Shown one piece after another: positions 1 to 8,053 of a DNA stretch of 64,000 nt (its first letter is position 1; every line of letters starts with the position of its first letter). Under the pieces are notes generated by a model that saw only the letters and a program-made list of their open reading frames with translations, was not told where the DNA came from and searched no databases. Source of the DNA: Paenibacillus sp. (GTDB taxonomy: Bacteria; Bacillota; Bacilli; Paenibacillales; YIM-B00363); contig NZ_DASQNA010000022.1 of assembly GCF_035645195.1 (NCBI RefSeq), forward strand, positions 124,001 through 188,000, read 5' to 3'. The position numbers and the translations under genes are program-made.

Positions 1-575
1 CAGCGCTTCAGATGCTCCGGGTCCGTCCACGCCCGGAAGACCAGCTCGCGCGGGGCGTCGAAGGCGCGCGTCAGCTTGAGCGTCGCCGCATCGAACGCAT
101 CCAGCGCTTGCGCCAGGCGGGACAGGGTCGATTTCGCGCCTTCGGCGGCGCCGTATTTCTCGACGGTGTACTGCAGCTCCTCCGCCGAGGGGAACGTCAT
201 GCGCATCGTCAGCTCTGTCGCGCCGTCCCGATCCGCCATCGTTACGGACACTCGGAACCGCTCGTCGGCCGCGTCGTCGCCGTGAATGTAATCGAGCCGT
301 TCCGGGCGGACGACGTCGACGTATCGGATGCGATTGACATAGTCGGTTCCGTCGGGGCCGTGCATGACGTAGTCCCAAATTCCCCCGGGCTTCACTTCGA
401 TCGAGCGGATCGTGATCGAGAAGCCTTCCGGCCCCCACCAATTCGCCAAGTGGCGCGGCTCCGTCCACGTTTGGAAGACGAGCTCGCGAGGCGCCTTCAG
501 CATGCGGGTCACGATGAGATCCCGCCCTTCGATTACAACATTCGCTTGGCTCAGCAGCCGATGTTCCCCAGTCAT
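1..575 (-). CDS. Tandem SRPBCC (AHSA1-like) domain protein, C-terminus cut by window edge
   Basis: Reading the minus strand from ATG at 575 gives an uninterrupted protein that leaves the window at base 1. It begins MTGEHRLLSQANVVIEG and contains one complete AHSA1/SRPBCC unit (hallmark APRELVFQTWTEPRHLANWW near residues 27-46). A second unit then starts with nearly the same signature (DAPRELVFRAWTDPEHLK) at the edge, so the full protein is a two-domain SRPBCC. Such proteins bind hydrophobic ligands; their in vivo role is usually unknown. A GGAGG ribosome site lies 8 bases upstream. The ArsR gene ends 24 bases upstream on the same strand, the common ArsR-SRPBCC operon. The plus-strand open frames here are shadows. 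Confidence 0.85.
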   Translation of the reverse strand, partial: MTGEHRLLSQANVVIEGRDLIVTRMLKAPRELVFQTWTEPRHLANWWGPEGFSITIRSIEVKPGGIWDYVMHGPDGTDYVNRIRYVDVVRPERLDYIHGDDAADERFRVSVTMADRDGATELTMRMTFPSAEELQYTVEKYGAAEGAKSTLSRLAQALDAFDAATLKLTRAFDAPRELVFRAWTDPEHLKR

Positions 576-599
576 TGCCTATTCCTCCGATTCCATGAT

Positions 600-953
600 T
601 TAGTCGCGGTCGTTGGACGGATTCTGTAGTTCTTGGAGGTATTTGTCCAAACGGTCCAGCTTTTCCTCCCACAGGCTTCTGTACCCTTCCAGCCATACGT
701 GCAGGCCGAGGAAAGGCTCGGGCTTCAGGTTGTAAATTCTGCGGTTGGCGTCCGCCTGTACATCGACGATGCCGCTGTCGTACAGGACGCGGAGATGTTT
801 GGACACTTGCGGCTGCCGGATGTTCAACCGGTCGGCGAGCTCGCCGACGGTGAGCGGTCCTTTGCGCAGTTCCTCGACGATATGCAGCCGGTTCGGTTCC
901 GACAGCGCCTGAAGCAGGGAAGCGGCTAGTTGTCGATCGGTATTGGAGTTCAT
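600..953 (-). CDS. ArsR-family winged-helix transcriptional regulator
   Basis: 117-aa protein starting MNSNTDRQLAASLLQALSEP, with the ArsR winged helix: LSEPNRLHIVEELRKG (helix 1-2), GELADRLNIRQPQVSKHLRVL (recognition helix) and a beta wing (GIVDVQADANRRIYNL). The frame is open further upstream, but the ATG at 953 has a GGAGGG site 9 bases before it and matches the family start. No metal-binding Cys pair is visible in the recognition helix, so metal sensing is unlikely. This is the subgroup commonly paired with SRPBCC proteins, as here. It probably represses its own operon. Confidence 0.9.
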   Translation of the reverse strand: MNSNTDRQLAASLLQALSEPNRLHIVEELRKGPLTVGELADRLNIRQPQVSKHLRVLYDSGIVDVQADANRRIYNLKPEPFLGLHVWLEGYRSLWEEKLDRLDKYLQELQNPSNDRD

Positions 954-1000
954 GTCCCTGGGCGGCCCTCCTTCGAAGGGGTCGGATGTTGGATGAAACA

Positions 1001-1030
1001 AATGTACCATATTGGGAATATTCCTGTAAA
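1001..1030 (-). promoter_or_regulatory. Candidate promoter for the ArsR-SRPBCC operon
   Basis: On the minus strand TTTACA (1030-1025) is followed after 18 bases by TACATT (1006-1001). The spacer contains the near-palindrome GGAATATTCCCAATAT, a plausible ArsR operator. Inference from sequence only. Confidence 0.4.
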
Positions 1031-1148
1031 GGAATACATGGGAGGTTAAAAATGAGCAGTTTCGTGCATGGGGAGGAGATATGAATGCTAATTTCAATAA
1101 AACTGAGCGGATATAAACAAAATATTTTAAAAACAGAGCAAAAACGCG

Positions 1149-1178
1149 TTGACATGAACAGTATTGAGGACTTAATAT
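1149..1178 (+). promoter_or_regulatory. SigA-type promoter of the TarJ-like/DeoR/ABC/GDPD operon
   Basis: A perfect TTGACA (1149-1154) is followed after 17 bases by TTAATA (1172-1177; TAATAT one base later). It sits about 110 bases before the first gene and just ahead of a perfect inverted repeat. The rest of the 954-1284 gap is AT-rich and holds no gene that I can see. Confidence 0.6.
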
Positions 1179-1188
1179 GTGATTGAAA

Positions 1189-1222
1189 GCGCATAAATGA
1201 ACATGTATAAACATTTATGCGC
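1189..1222 (+). promoter_or_regulatory. Perfect 11-bp inverted repeat, probable DeoR operator
   Basis: The arms GCGCATAAATG and CATTTATGCGC are exact reverse complements separated by 12 bases, beginning about 12 bases after the -10 box. The sequence contains AAATGAACA and ATAAACA units, resembling the AATGAGCA repeats at the other DeoR-controlled promoter in this window (27814-27925). The DeoR protein encoded two genes downstream is the natural ligand (inference). Confidence 0.6.
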
Positions 1223-1284
1223 GGAAATGAACAACCCCTGCAGGGTCCATTCCGTCGATCGTCAGCGTTAGGAGGAGGAAGAGG

Positions 1285-2391
1285 TTGTCGCAAACGATGG
1301 TTAGCAGCATCCGGGTGCAGTCGCGCGCATACCGGCTGGTCAAACCGCATCTGGTCGTCGATACCGTCGTAGAGCACGAGGTGCGCCCGTGGGAGGTCGT
1401 CGTCGAACCGGCGCTGGGCAGCATTTGCCACGCGGACATCCGTTATTTTACCGGGCAGAGGCGCCCTGAAGCGTTGGAGCGCAAGCTGCCCATGGCGCTT
1501 ATTCACGAAGGGCTCGGGACGGTGATCCGTTCGGAATCGCCCGAGGTGAAGGTTGGCTCTCGCGTCGTGATCGTTCCGAACATTCCGGGTTCGTTGTACC
1601 GCAACGTCGATCCGCAGGATTGCTGTCCCGCCTGCCGGAGCGGCAAAGGGGATAACTACTGCCACTACGGCCGGTTCTTGGGCAGCGGCGTAGACGGCAT
1701 CGCGCAGGAGCGGGTCGTCGTTCCGGCCGCTTGCGCCGTGCCGATCCCGGGCGAGGTGCCCGACGATGTCGCGGTGCTGACGGAGCTGTGCACGGTGTCG
1801 TATCAAGCGCTGCTCGGCGTACGGGAGAAGCTGGGCTCGGCGAAGGTGGCCGTATTCGGCGACGGGCCGGTCGGATACTTGGGGGCGGCGATGCTGCGCC
1901 ATGTGTTCGGCGTCCCGAGGGAGCGGCTGCATGCGTTCGGGGCCGCCCCGGACAAATTGAACCAATTCGATTTCGCGAACCGGAGTCTGGTGCAGGAGTA
2001 CGATTTCGCCGCCGGGGACGCGTTCGACATCGCCGTGGAGTGTACGGGAGGACGGTTCTCCGAAAGCGCGGTCAATCAAGCGATCGACGTGCTGAAGCCC
2101 GGCGGCGAGCTCATCTTGATGGGCGTGACGGAGGAACGAGTGCCGATCAACACGAGGGACGTGCTGGAGAAAGGCATTACGATGCGGGGCAGCAGCCGAA
2201 GCTCGAGCTCCGATTATCGACCTGTGCTCGAAGCGATGAAGGACCCCGATTGCCAAGCGACGCTAAGAAAATTGCTGCCGGAGCGGCGCACGGCGATTCG
2301 TTCGGCGGCCGACTTCGCGGTCGCCATGGAGGAAGCGGCGTCCCACCGGAGCTGGCAGAAAACGTTGCTGGATTTCCACTGGCGAGCCTAG
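1285..2391 (+). CDS. TarJ-like zinc-type medium-chain dehydrogenase (polyol-phosphate reductase family)
   Basis: 368-aa MDR protein. The TTG start at 1285 is chosen because AGGAGGAGG lies 7 bases upstream; the ATG at 1297 would be too far. The text ICHADIRYFTGQRRPEAL, KLPMALIHEG and VLEKGITMRGSSRSSSSDY closely follows TarJ/BcsB ribulose-5-phosphate reductases (NADPH, ribitol-5-P formation). The nucleotide-binding stretch VAVFGDGPVGYLGAAML is present. A Cys cluster (DCCPACRSGKGDNYC) could hold structural zinc. In this operon, with an importer and a phosphodiesterase, it more likely oxidises an imported polyol or its phosphate than builds teichoic acid. The substrate is unproven. Confidence 0.75.
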   Translation: MSQTMVSSIRVQSRAYRLVKPHLVVDTVVEHEVRPWEVVVEPALGSICHADIRYFTGQRRPEALERKLPMALIHEGLGTVIRSESPEVKVGSRVVIVPNIPGSLYRNVDPQDCCPACRSGKGDNYCHYGRFLGSGVDGIAQERVVVPAACAVPIPGEVPDDVAVLTELCTVSYQALLGVREKLGSAKVAVFGDGPVGYLGAAMLRHVFGVPRERLHAFGAAPDKLNQFDFANRSLVQEYDFAAGDAFDIAVECTGGRFSESAVNQAIDVLKPGGELILMGVTEERVPINTRDVLEKGITMRGSSRSSSSDYRPVLEAMKDPDCQATLRKLLPERRTAIRSAADFAVAMEEAASHRSWQKTLLDFHWRA

Positions 2392-2441
2392 GCTATATAA
2401 TAGTCTGGACATGTATCTTCTAACGGGATGGAGGCTCTGCC

Positions 2442-3203
2442 ATGCTAGCTGCGGAAAGAAAGCTTCGCATCGTCGAATACGTGCGGCAGCGCAAAATCGC
2501 CACGGTCGCCGCGCTCGCCAAGGAATTTAACGTTCACGAGGCGACGATCCGGCGCGATCTGATGGATATCGAGCAGGAAGGGCTGCTGCGGCGGACGCAC
2601 GGCGGCGTCATCGCCGAGCAATGGACGCACGACGAACCCCCTTTTCACGAACGGGAGCAGACGCGGCTGGAGCAAAAAATGGAGATCGGCAAATTGGCCG
2701 CGAGCCTCGTCGAGGACGGGGAGCACATCATTATCGACTCCGGCACGACGACGCTGCATATCGCCAAGAACCTAGTGCATCGATCGAACTTGACGGTGGT
2801 GACGAACGACATCAACGTGGCCGCCGAATTGAAGGATGCGCCGGGCGTTCGCGTCATTATGACGGGCGGGGAGCTTTATCCTTCCAGCTACATGCTGAAC
2901 GGCATGTTCACCGATTATGTATTGAATTCGCTCCATGTGCAGAAAGCGTTCATCGGAATTCCGGCGATTCATCCGAAACATGGACTGATGCATCCGGAGG
3001 CGCAGCTGGTGCCCGCGAAGCAATGCATGATTCGGGCGGCGAGCGAAATCGTCGTCGTCGCCGACGACAGCAAGATCGGCAAAATTTCTCTCCACACGGT
3101 GGCGCCGAACAGCGCGATTCATACGCTGATCACCGGCAAGGACGCGCCGGAGGAAGAGCTGAAGACGTTTCGCGATTACGGAATCACGGTTTATACCGTA
3201 TGA
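2442..3203 (+). CDS. DeoR-family transcriptional repressor
   Basis: 253 aa. N-terminal winged helix (RKLRIVEYVRQRKIATVAALAKEF, then HEATIRRDLMDIEQEGLLRRTHGG, the family signature) followed by a DeoRC sugar-phosphate sensor domain with the ribose-isomerase-like GTTTLHIAKNL and MTGGELYPSSYMLNG motifs. Begins MLAAERKLRIVEYV at an ATG with GGATGGAGG upstream. It lies between the dehydrogenase and the ABC permease genes, so the operon carries its own regulator. The effector is probably a phosphorylated sugar or polyol. The likely operator is the inverted repeat at 1189-1222. Confidence 0.93.
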   Translation: MLAAERKLRIVEYVRQRKIATVAALAKEFNVHEATIRRDLMDIEQEGLLRRTHGGVIAEQWTHDEPPFHEREQTRLEQKMEIGKLAASLVEDGEHIIIDSGTTTLHIAKNLVHRSNLTVVTNDINVAAELKDAPGVRVIMTGGELYPSSYMLNGMFTDYVLNSLHVQKAFIGIPAIHPKHGLMHPEAQLVPAKQCMIRAASEIVVVADDSKIGKISLHTVAPNSAIHTLITGKDAPEEELKTFRDYGITVYTV

Positions 3204-3241
3204 AGCGAGGCTCCGGAAACGACGGGCAAGGGGGAATGTAC

Positions 3242-4204
3242 ATGAGAATGACGGAGGCGGGACGATCCGCGGCGACCGGGATCGAAGCGGAGACCGGCCG
3301 GGTAGCGCTCAAGAGGCGGATCGGCTCGCGGCTGAGGAAAGCGGCGATCCGGCTGCGGCCTTACGCGATGGTGGCTCCCGCCATGACCGGCATCATCGTA
3401 TTCGTGATATACCCGATGTTTTATTTGATTTATCTCAGCATGTATAAATACAACCTGATGAACAAAGCGAAGAGCGTTTTTATCGGATTCGACAATTACG
3501 CGCAAATTTTCGCTCGGGAGGACTTCTACAAGGCGCTGGCGAACACGGCGCTGTACACCGCCGGCGTCGTCGCGTTCACGATGCTGCTGTCGCTGCTGAC
3601 GGCGGTTTGGCTCAGCAAGCGAACGTGGATGAATTCATTGGTGCAAGCGGGCATCTTTACGCCGCATATCATCTCGATCGTATCGGTGTCGCTCGTATGG
3701 CTGTGGTTGATGGAGCCGAACATCGGCTTTCTGAACTTCGTCCTGAAAGCGATCGGACTGCCGCCGTCGCCGTGGCTGCAAAGCTCCAAGACCGCGCTGA
3801 TTTCGATTATTATCGTGTCCGTCTGGCAAAATATCGGCTATTTCACGTTGATCATCGTCGCCGCGCTTCACGGCGTGCCGTCGAGCATCGTGGAAGCGGC
3901 CGAGCTGGACAACGCCAACAAATTTCAAGTGTTTACGAGAATTATGCTGCCGCTCATCTCTCCGCAATTGTTCTTCATCTTGATTATCATGACGATCGGC
4001 TCCTTCAAGGTGTTCGATACGGTCCGCATCATGACCGGAGGCGGTCCGAATAACGCGACGACGACGCTGGTGTACTACATCTTCGGCTTTCGCACGACGA
4101 ACATCGGCTACGCTTCGGCGGCGGGCGTCGTGCTGATGGCGATTATCGCGCTGCTGACCGTCGTATACTTCCGGCTGCTCGCGAAACGAGTTCACTATCA
4201 ATAA
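3242..4204 (+). CDS. ABC sugar/glycerol-phosphate transporter permease (UgpA/MalF-like)
   Basis: 320 aa, six predicted membrane helices (first near residues 42-62, APAMTGIIVFVIYPMFYLIY). The inner-membrane EAA loop is visible as EAAELDNANKFQVFTRIMLPLI, which docks the ATPase. The start is ATG 3242, 7 bases after the purine run AAGGGG; the ATG at 3236 is too close to it and the longer open frame upstream is a shadow of deoR. Belongs to the CUT1 class; forms a heterodimer with the next gene product. No ATPase gene is in this operon, so a shared MsmX/UgpC-type ATPase is probably used. Confidence 0.93.
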   Translation: MRMTEAGRSAATGIEAETGRVALKRRIGSRLRKAAIRLRPYAMVAPAMTGIIVFVIYPMFYLIYLSMYKYNLMNKAKSVFIGFDNYAQIFAREDFYKALANTALYTAGVVAFTMLLSLLTAVWLSKRTWMNSLVQAGIFTPHIISIVSVSLVWLWLMEPNIGFLNFVLKAIGLPPSPWLQSSKTALISIIIVSVWQNIGYFTLIIVAALHGVPSSIVEAAELDNANKFQVFTRIMLPLISPQLFFILIIMTIGSFKVFDTVRIMTGGGPNNATTTLVYYIFGFRTTNIGYASAAGVVLMAIIALLTVVYFRLLAKRVHYQ

Positions 4205-4237
4205 AGCGGAGCTTCCGGCTGCGAAGGGGGATCTTTC

Positions 4238-5068
4238 TTGAAGCTCGAATCGAAGTCCGCGTGGTCGGCGGTCAATACAGTCTTGAAAGCGGTAACATTG
4301 CTCGCGTTCGTCTTCCCGTTCTTATGGATGGTTTCGACGTCGCTGCAAACGTTCCAAGAAACGATGGCGTTCCCGCCGACGCTCATTCCGGCGGCGCCGC
4401 AATGGATCAACTTCGCGGAAGCGATGAGCTCCGGGCCGTTCCTCGGCTACGCCGCGAATTCGATTACGGTCACATTGTCGATTATCGTCATTCAGTTGAT
4501 CGTCATGATCCCGGCGGCGTACGCGTTCGCGAAATACCGATTCCGGGGCCAGGGGCTGCTGTTCGGCATGGTGCTGCTGGCGTTCATGATTCCCGGCCAG
4601 GTGACCTTCATTCCGGTATACCTCATGATGGCGGAATGGGGCATCATCCAGACGCTGCTTCCGCAGATCATCCCGTTCATGTCGAACGCGTTCGGCATCT
4701 TCCTGCTTCGGCAATATTTCCGCCAAATCCCGGAGGAATTGATCGAAGCGGCGCGGCTGGACAACGCCGGCGAACTCCAAATCATGTGGCGCATCATGAC
4801 GCCGATGTCGATGCCCGCGCTCGCCACGATCGCGCTGTTTAGCTTCGTGAGCCACTGGAACGACTATTTCTGGCCGCTCGTCATGACGGATTCGATCGCG
4901 GTGCGTCCGCTGACGATGGGCATCGCCATGCTGCGCGAAACGGAAGGGATCAGCAATTGGCACATCATCATGGCCGGCAACGTCGTGCTGGTGCTTCCGA
5001 TTCTGCTCGTCTACGTATTTTGCTCGAAACAAATCGTAAAAGCGTTCGTGTATTCGGGGATCAAATGA
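4238..5068 (+). CDS. ABC sugar/glycerol-phosphate transporter permease (UgpE/MalG-like)
   Basis: 276 aa, six membrane helices and the EAA motif EAARLDNAGELQIMWRIMTPM. Ends in the typical FVYSGIK tail of CUT1 MalG/UgpE partners. The TTG start (4238) is supported by AAGGGGG 7 bases upstream. The gene follows its partner permease by 33 bases. WMVSTSLQTFQETMAFPPTLIP near residues 29-50 is the conserved first periplasmic segment of this subunit. Confidence 0.93.
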   Translation: MKLESKSAWSAVNTVLKAVTLLAFVFPFLWMVSTSLQTFQETMAFPPTLIPAAPQWINFAEAMSSGPFLGYAANSITVTLSIIVIQLIVMIPAAYAFAKYRFRGQGLLFGMVLLAFMIPGQVTFIPVYLMMAEWGIIQTLLPQIIPFMSNAFGIFLLRQYFRQIPEELIEAARLDNAGELQIMWRIMTPMSMPALATIALFSFVSHWNDYFWPLVMTDSIAVRPLTMGIAMLRETEGISNWHIIMAGNVVLVLPILLVYVFCSKQIVKAFVYSGIK

Positions 5069-5108
5069 TTCTGCGTACAATCCAAACGAGAGAGGACGTT
5101 GGAAAACG

Positions 5109-6449
5109 ATGAAAAAATTCGCTTTTGTATTGACGGCTGCGGTGCTATTCACGATGCTGGCGGGCTGCGCGGGAGGCGGCGCGACGGAAGCGCCGGGCGG
5201 GAGCGCGGGCGCGGAGACGAATGCGGAGACGAACGCGGAAACGCCTAAGGGGACGGACGCCGCGCCCGCGGGCAAGACGACGGTCCAGTTTTGGCACGCG
5301 CTCGGCGGCGGGAACGGGGATTTCCTGAACGCGATGATCCAGCGGTTCAACGAAAGCCAAGACGAGATCGAGGTCGTCGGCACGTTCCAAGGCAACTACG
5401 ACGAAACGGTGACGAAGCTGCAGCAAGCCGTGTCGGCGGGAACGGCGCCCGAGATCGCCATGGTGGAGCGCGCGTACGTAGAGTTGTTCGCGGACTCCGA
5501 CGTATTGGAGGATCTCGCTCCGTATTTGAGCGCTTCCGGCATGAGCGAAGCCGACTTTACGCCGGGGCTGATGGGCCATTCGACGTTTAACGGGAAATTG
5601 GTCTCCTTGCCCCTGAACCGTTCGACCCCGATCATGCATGTCAACAAGACGATGCTGGACGAGAACGGGTTGAACGTGCCGACGACGTGGGAGGAAATGA
5701 AACAGGTCGCGAACGCCTTGGTCCAGAAGGAAAACGGCGAGGTGACGCGATACGGGTTGACGATGCCTTACGATACGTGGTATCCGATCGCCATGATCAC
5801 GCAAGCGAAAGGAACGTTCTTCAACGCGGAGAACACGTCCGTCGGCTTCGTCGACAACGGCGTCGGCCAGAAGGTGTTCGGCTATTTGAAAGAGCTGCAA
5901 AGCACCGGAGCCTTGTATTACCCGCCGGCGCAAGATTCGGGCAGCATTACGAACCAGATGTTCGCGGAAGGCAAGGTCGGGATGATGTTCCAGTCGACCG
6001 GCGCAATCGGCGGATTGCAAAAGTCGGTCGCCTTCGATTACGTGACCGCGTTCCTGCCGGCCGACGAGGTGCACGCGAACCCGACCGGAGGCGCGAATGT
6101 CGTCGTGATGAGCGGAGCGAAAAACAAGGATGCCGCATGGAAGTTCATCCACTGGGTCATGACCGATCCGGGCGGCGCGCAGCAATTCGTCATCGATACG
6201 GGGTACCTGCCGTTCACGACCAAGATGGTCGAGTCGCAGGCCATGAAAGATTTGTGGGCGAAGGAGCCGAACCGGAAAGTCGCTTACGACCAGCTCCAGT
6301 ACGCCATCGATACGAATAAGGACGTGAATTGGCCGGAAGTGATGCACGAGTTCTTCTCGGCCATCGAAGCGATTATGTACGACAACGGCGACATCGCTTC
6401 GACGCTCGACACGTTCAAGAAAGAAGCGGAGCGCATCCTGGCGCAATAA
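5109..6449 (+). CDS. UgpB-like extracellular solute-binding lipoprotein
   Basis: 446 aa. Lipoprotein signal peptide ending in the lipobox LAGC (Cys20), then a low-complexity Ala/Glu/Thr linker to about residue 55. The mature fold starts TTVQFWHALGGGNGDFLN with FNESQDEIEVVGTFQGNYDET, the signature of UgpB-type glycerol-3-phosphate/glycerophosphodiester binding proteins. It would be anchored outside the membrane and deliver ligand to the two preceding permeases. The precise ligand cannot be read from sequence, but the glycerophosphodiesterase next door supports a glycerophosphate-type substrate. Confidence 0.9.
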   Translation: MKKFAFVLTAAVLFTMLAGCAGGGATEAPGGSAGAETNAETNAETPKGTDAAPAGKTTVQFWHALGGGNGDFLNAMIQRFNESQDEIEVVGTFQGNYDETVTKLQQAVSAGTAPEIAMVERAYVELFADSDVLEDLAPYLSASGMSEADFTPGLMGHSTFNGKLVSLPLNRSTPIMHVNKTMLDENGLNVPTTWEEMKQVANALVQKENGEVTRYGLTMPYDTWYPIAMITQAKGTFFNAENTSVGFVDNGVGQKVFGYLKELQSTGALYYPPAQDSGSITNQMFAEGKVGMMFQSTGAIGGLQKSVAFDYVTAFLPADEVHANPTGGANVVVMSGAKNKDAAWKFIHWVMTDPGGAQQFVIDTGYLPFTTKMVESQAMKDLWAKEPNRKVAYDQLQYAIDTNKDVNWPEVMHEFFSAIEAIMYDNGDIASTLDTFKKEAERILAQ

Positions 6450-6462
6450 CCGCGGCGCTTTC

Positions 6463-6493
6463 CCGCCGGCCGGACTCGCGTCCCGGCCGGCGG
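6463..6493 (+). other. GC-rich intercistronic stem-loop
   Basis: CCGCCGGCCGG and CCGGCCGGCGG are exact complements around a 9-base loop in the 79-base gap after the binding-protein gene. No T-run follows, so it is more likely an RNA 3'-end protecting hairpin that raises binding-protein mRNA relative to downstream genes than a terminator. Confidence 0.5.
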
Positions 6494-6528
6494 CCGCGTT
6501 CGGAACGAATCGATGAGGAGGGATTGCC

Positions 6529-7308
6529 GTGATTGATCGGCTGCAGAATACATCGGACATCGTCGTCTCCGGCCATCGGGGGCTGAAAGCGGCGTGCCCG
6601 GAAAACACGCTGCTCGCCTTCCGGGAGGCGCTTCGGGCGGGAGTGGATATGATCGAATTCGATCTTCGGCTCACGAAGGACGGGGAGGTCGTCGTCATTC
6701 ATGACGAGACGGTGGATCGAACGACGAACGGCTCCGGCGCCGTGAACGAATACGATTTGGAACGCCTTAAGGCGTTGGACGCGGGCGGTTGGTTCGGTCC
6801 GGAGTTCGAAGGTTTGAAAATACCGACCTTGAAGGAACTTTGCGAGCTGCTCGCCGCGTATCCCGACACGCTGCTCAACGTGGAGATCAAGCCGAGCCGG
6901 GACGCCCGGGCGGTCGCCGACGCCTCCGTCGCGATTCTAGACTCGTACGGATGGCTGCCTCGCTGCGTGTTCACGAGCTTCGACGCGGACATCGTCGCTC
7001 ATCTCTACGATACGTACGGGTTGAAGACGCAAGGCTTTCCGGCGGAATCGATGCACAACTTCCGGCCGGGACCGAACGGCACGTATTCGAAAATGTGGGC
7101 GGCCGCCGCCAGCATGAATCAATTGACGCCGCAGCTTGTTCGGGAGCTCCGCGACATCGGGCTGCAGGTATGGTGCTATTGTCCGGACGACGAGCGGCAG
7201 GTGCATTACGCGCTCGGCTGCGGCGTAACGGTGATGACGTGCAACGACCCGTTCCCCGCGATGCGCATGCGCCGGCTGCTAAGTTCGCCCCCGGAAGCGG
7301 GGACGTAG
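6529..7308 (+). CDS. ugpQ: Cytoplasmic glycerophosphodiester phosphodiesterase (GDPD, UgpQ-like)
   Basis: 259-aa TIM-barrel GDPD domain. The metal/catalytic motifs are present: GHRGLKAACPENT near residue 15, EFDLRLTKDG and VVIHDETVDRTTNG, plus NVEIKP. It hydrolyses glycerophosphodiesters to glycerol-3-phosphate and an alcohol. No signal peptide or transmembrane segment, so it should act inside the cell on the ABC importer's cargo. GTG start at 6529 preceded by GAGGAGGG. In a teichoic-acid context the released alcohol could be a polyol, which would give work to the TarJ-like enzyme; that link is inference. Confidence 0.9.
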   Translation: MIDRLQNTSDIVVSGHRGLKAACPENTLLAFREALRAGVDMIEFDLRLTKDGEVVVIHDETVDRTTNGSGAVNEYDLERLKALDAGGWFGPEFEGLKIPTLKELCELLAAYPDTLLNVEIKPSRDARAVADASVAILDSYGWLPRCVFTSFDADIVAHLYDTYGLKTQGFPAESMHNFRPGPNGTYSKMWAAAASMNQLTPQLVRELRDIGLQVWCYCPDDERQVHYALGCGVTVMTCNDPFPAMRMRRLLSSPPEAGT

Positions 7309-7319
7309 GGGGACGGCCG

Positions 7320-7820
7320 ATGAACGCCGCATGGACGGTAGCGCACCATTACGAAATGTACCTCCGGCTGCTCGTCAGCGCCTTCCTCGGTTTTCTGATC
7401 GGGTGGGATCGCGAAACGAAAAGCAAGCCCGCCGGCCTTAAAACGTATATGTACGTTTGCGTGGCGAGTACGCTGATTACGTTAATCTCGATCTACAGCG
7501 TCGAGAAATTCGCTGCGGGGCAGGACCGCACGATGATGGATCCGATGCGGCTCGCGGCGCAAATCGTCGCCGGGCTCGGGTTTCTCGGCGCCGGCGTCAT
7601 TTTGAAGGACGGACTTCGCGTTAAGGGGCTGACGTCCGCGGCGATGATTTTGTTCGTCGGCGGCGTCGGGATCGGCATCGGGGCGGGGTTCTACGGCATC
7701 GTCGCGTTCAGCGTGGTCGTGTCCATGGCGATGGCGAAAATCGGGAACGTCGTCGAAAGGCGCCGTCTCCTGCGCATCGCCGCCCGGGACCGCGAGGCGT
7801 CCGATACGCCGTCCGCTTAA
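7320..7820 (+). CDS. MgtC/SapB-family membrane protein
   Basis: 166 aa. Four to five hydrophobic segments with MgtC-family landmarks: LLVSAFLGFLIGWDRE at residues 16-31, RLAAQIVAGLGFLGAGVILKDG and VKGLTSAAMIL. The family includes MgtC virulence factors that modulate ATP synthase and Mg/phosphate homeostasis, but most members are uncharacterised. The start ATG 7320 follows GTAGGGGG and is 11 bases after the ugpQ stop, so it is the last gene of this operon. The longer open frame upstream is a shadow. The C-terminal cytosolic domain of true MgtC is absent, giving the short SapB-like form. Confidence 0.85.
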   Translation: MNAAWTVAHHYEMYLRLLVSAFLGFLIGWDRETKSKPAGLKTYMYVCVASTLITLISIYSVEKFAAGQDRTMMDPMRLAAQIVAGLGFLGAGVILKDGLRVKGLTSAAMILFVGGVGIGIGAGFYGIVAFSVVVSMAMAKIGNVVERRRLLRIAARDREASDTPSA

Positions 7821-7970
7821 CCGGTTTTTGCAGCCGCCGATATCGGCTATTTCGGACGTCTTCCTGCGGGACGCGTACTGCGTACTGGAGAGGGAAGCGG
7901 CGGAGTCGGCGCAGAACGAGGCGCAAAGCGGCCGCGTCGAATGGCCGAGCGCCGGATCGACTCCATAACG

Positions 7971-8022
7971 AAAACGGCGGCAGGTCCGGACCGGGTACAA
8001 CCCGTCCCGCCTGCCGCCTTTC
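7971..8022 (-). terminator. Hairpin terminator, oriented for the 72-aa gene
   Basis: GGCGGCAGG (7976-7984) pairs with CCTGCCGCC (8010-8018), with an inner CGGGT/ACCCG stem. The minus strand leaves the hairpin into GTTTTC. It may also stop transcription from the plus-strand operon. I see no gene in the rest of 7821-8053. Confidence 0.6.
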
Positions 8023-8053
8023 GCTTCCGGCAGCGCCGCCGCGAAAGCCGCCG

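Noticed and set aside
12-629. 205-aa plus-strand open frame at the left edge
   Set aside because: It is antisense to a well-formed SRPBCC protein (signature motifs, ribosome site) and has no recognisable product.
2621-4204. DeoR-permease overlap read as one 527-aa protein
   Set aside because: The upstream part is an out-of-frame shadow of deoR; a proper ribosome site and ATG at 3242 give a normal permease.
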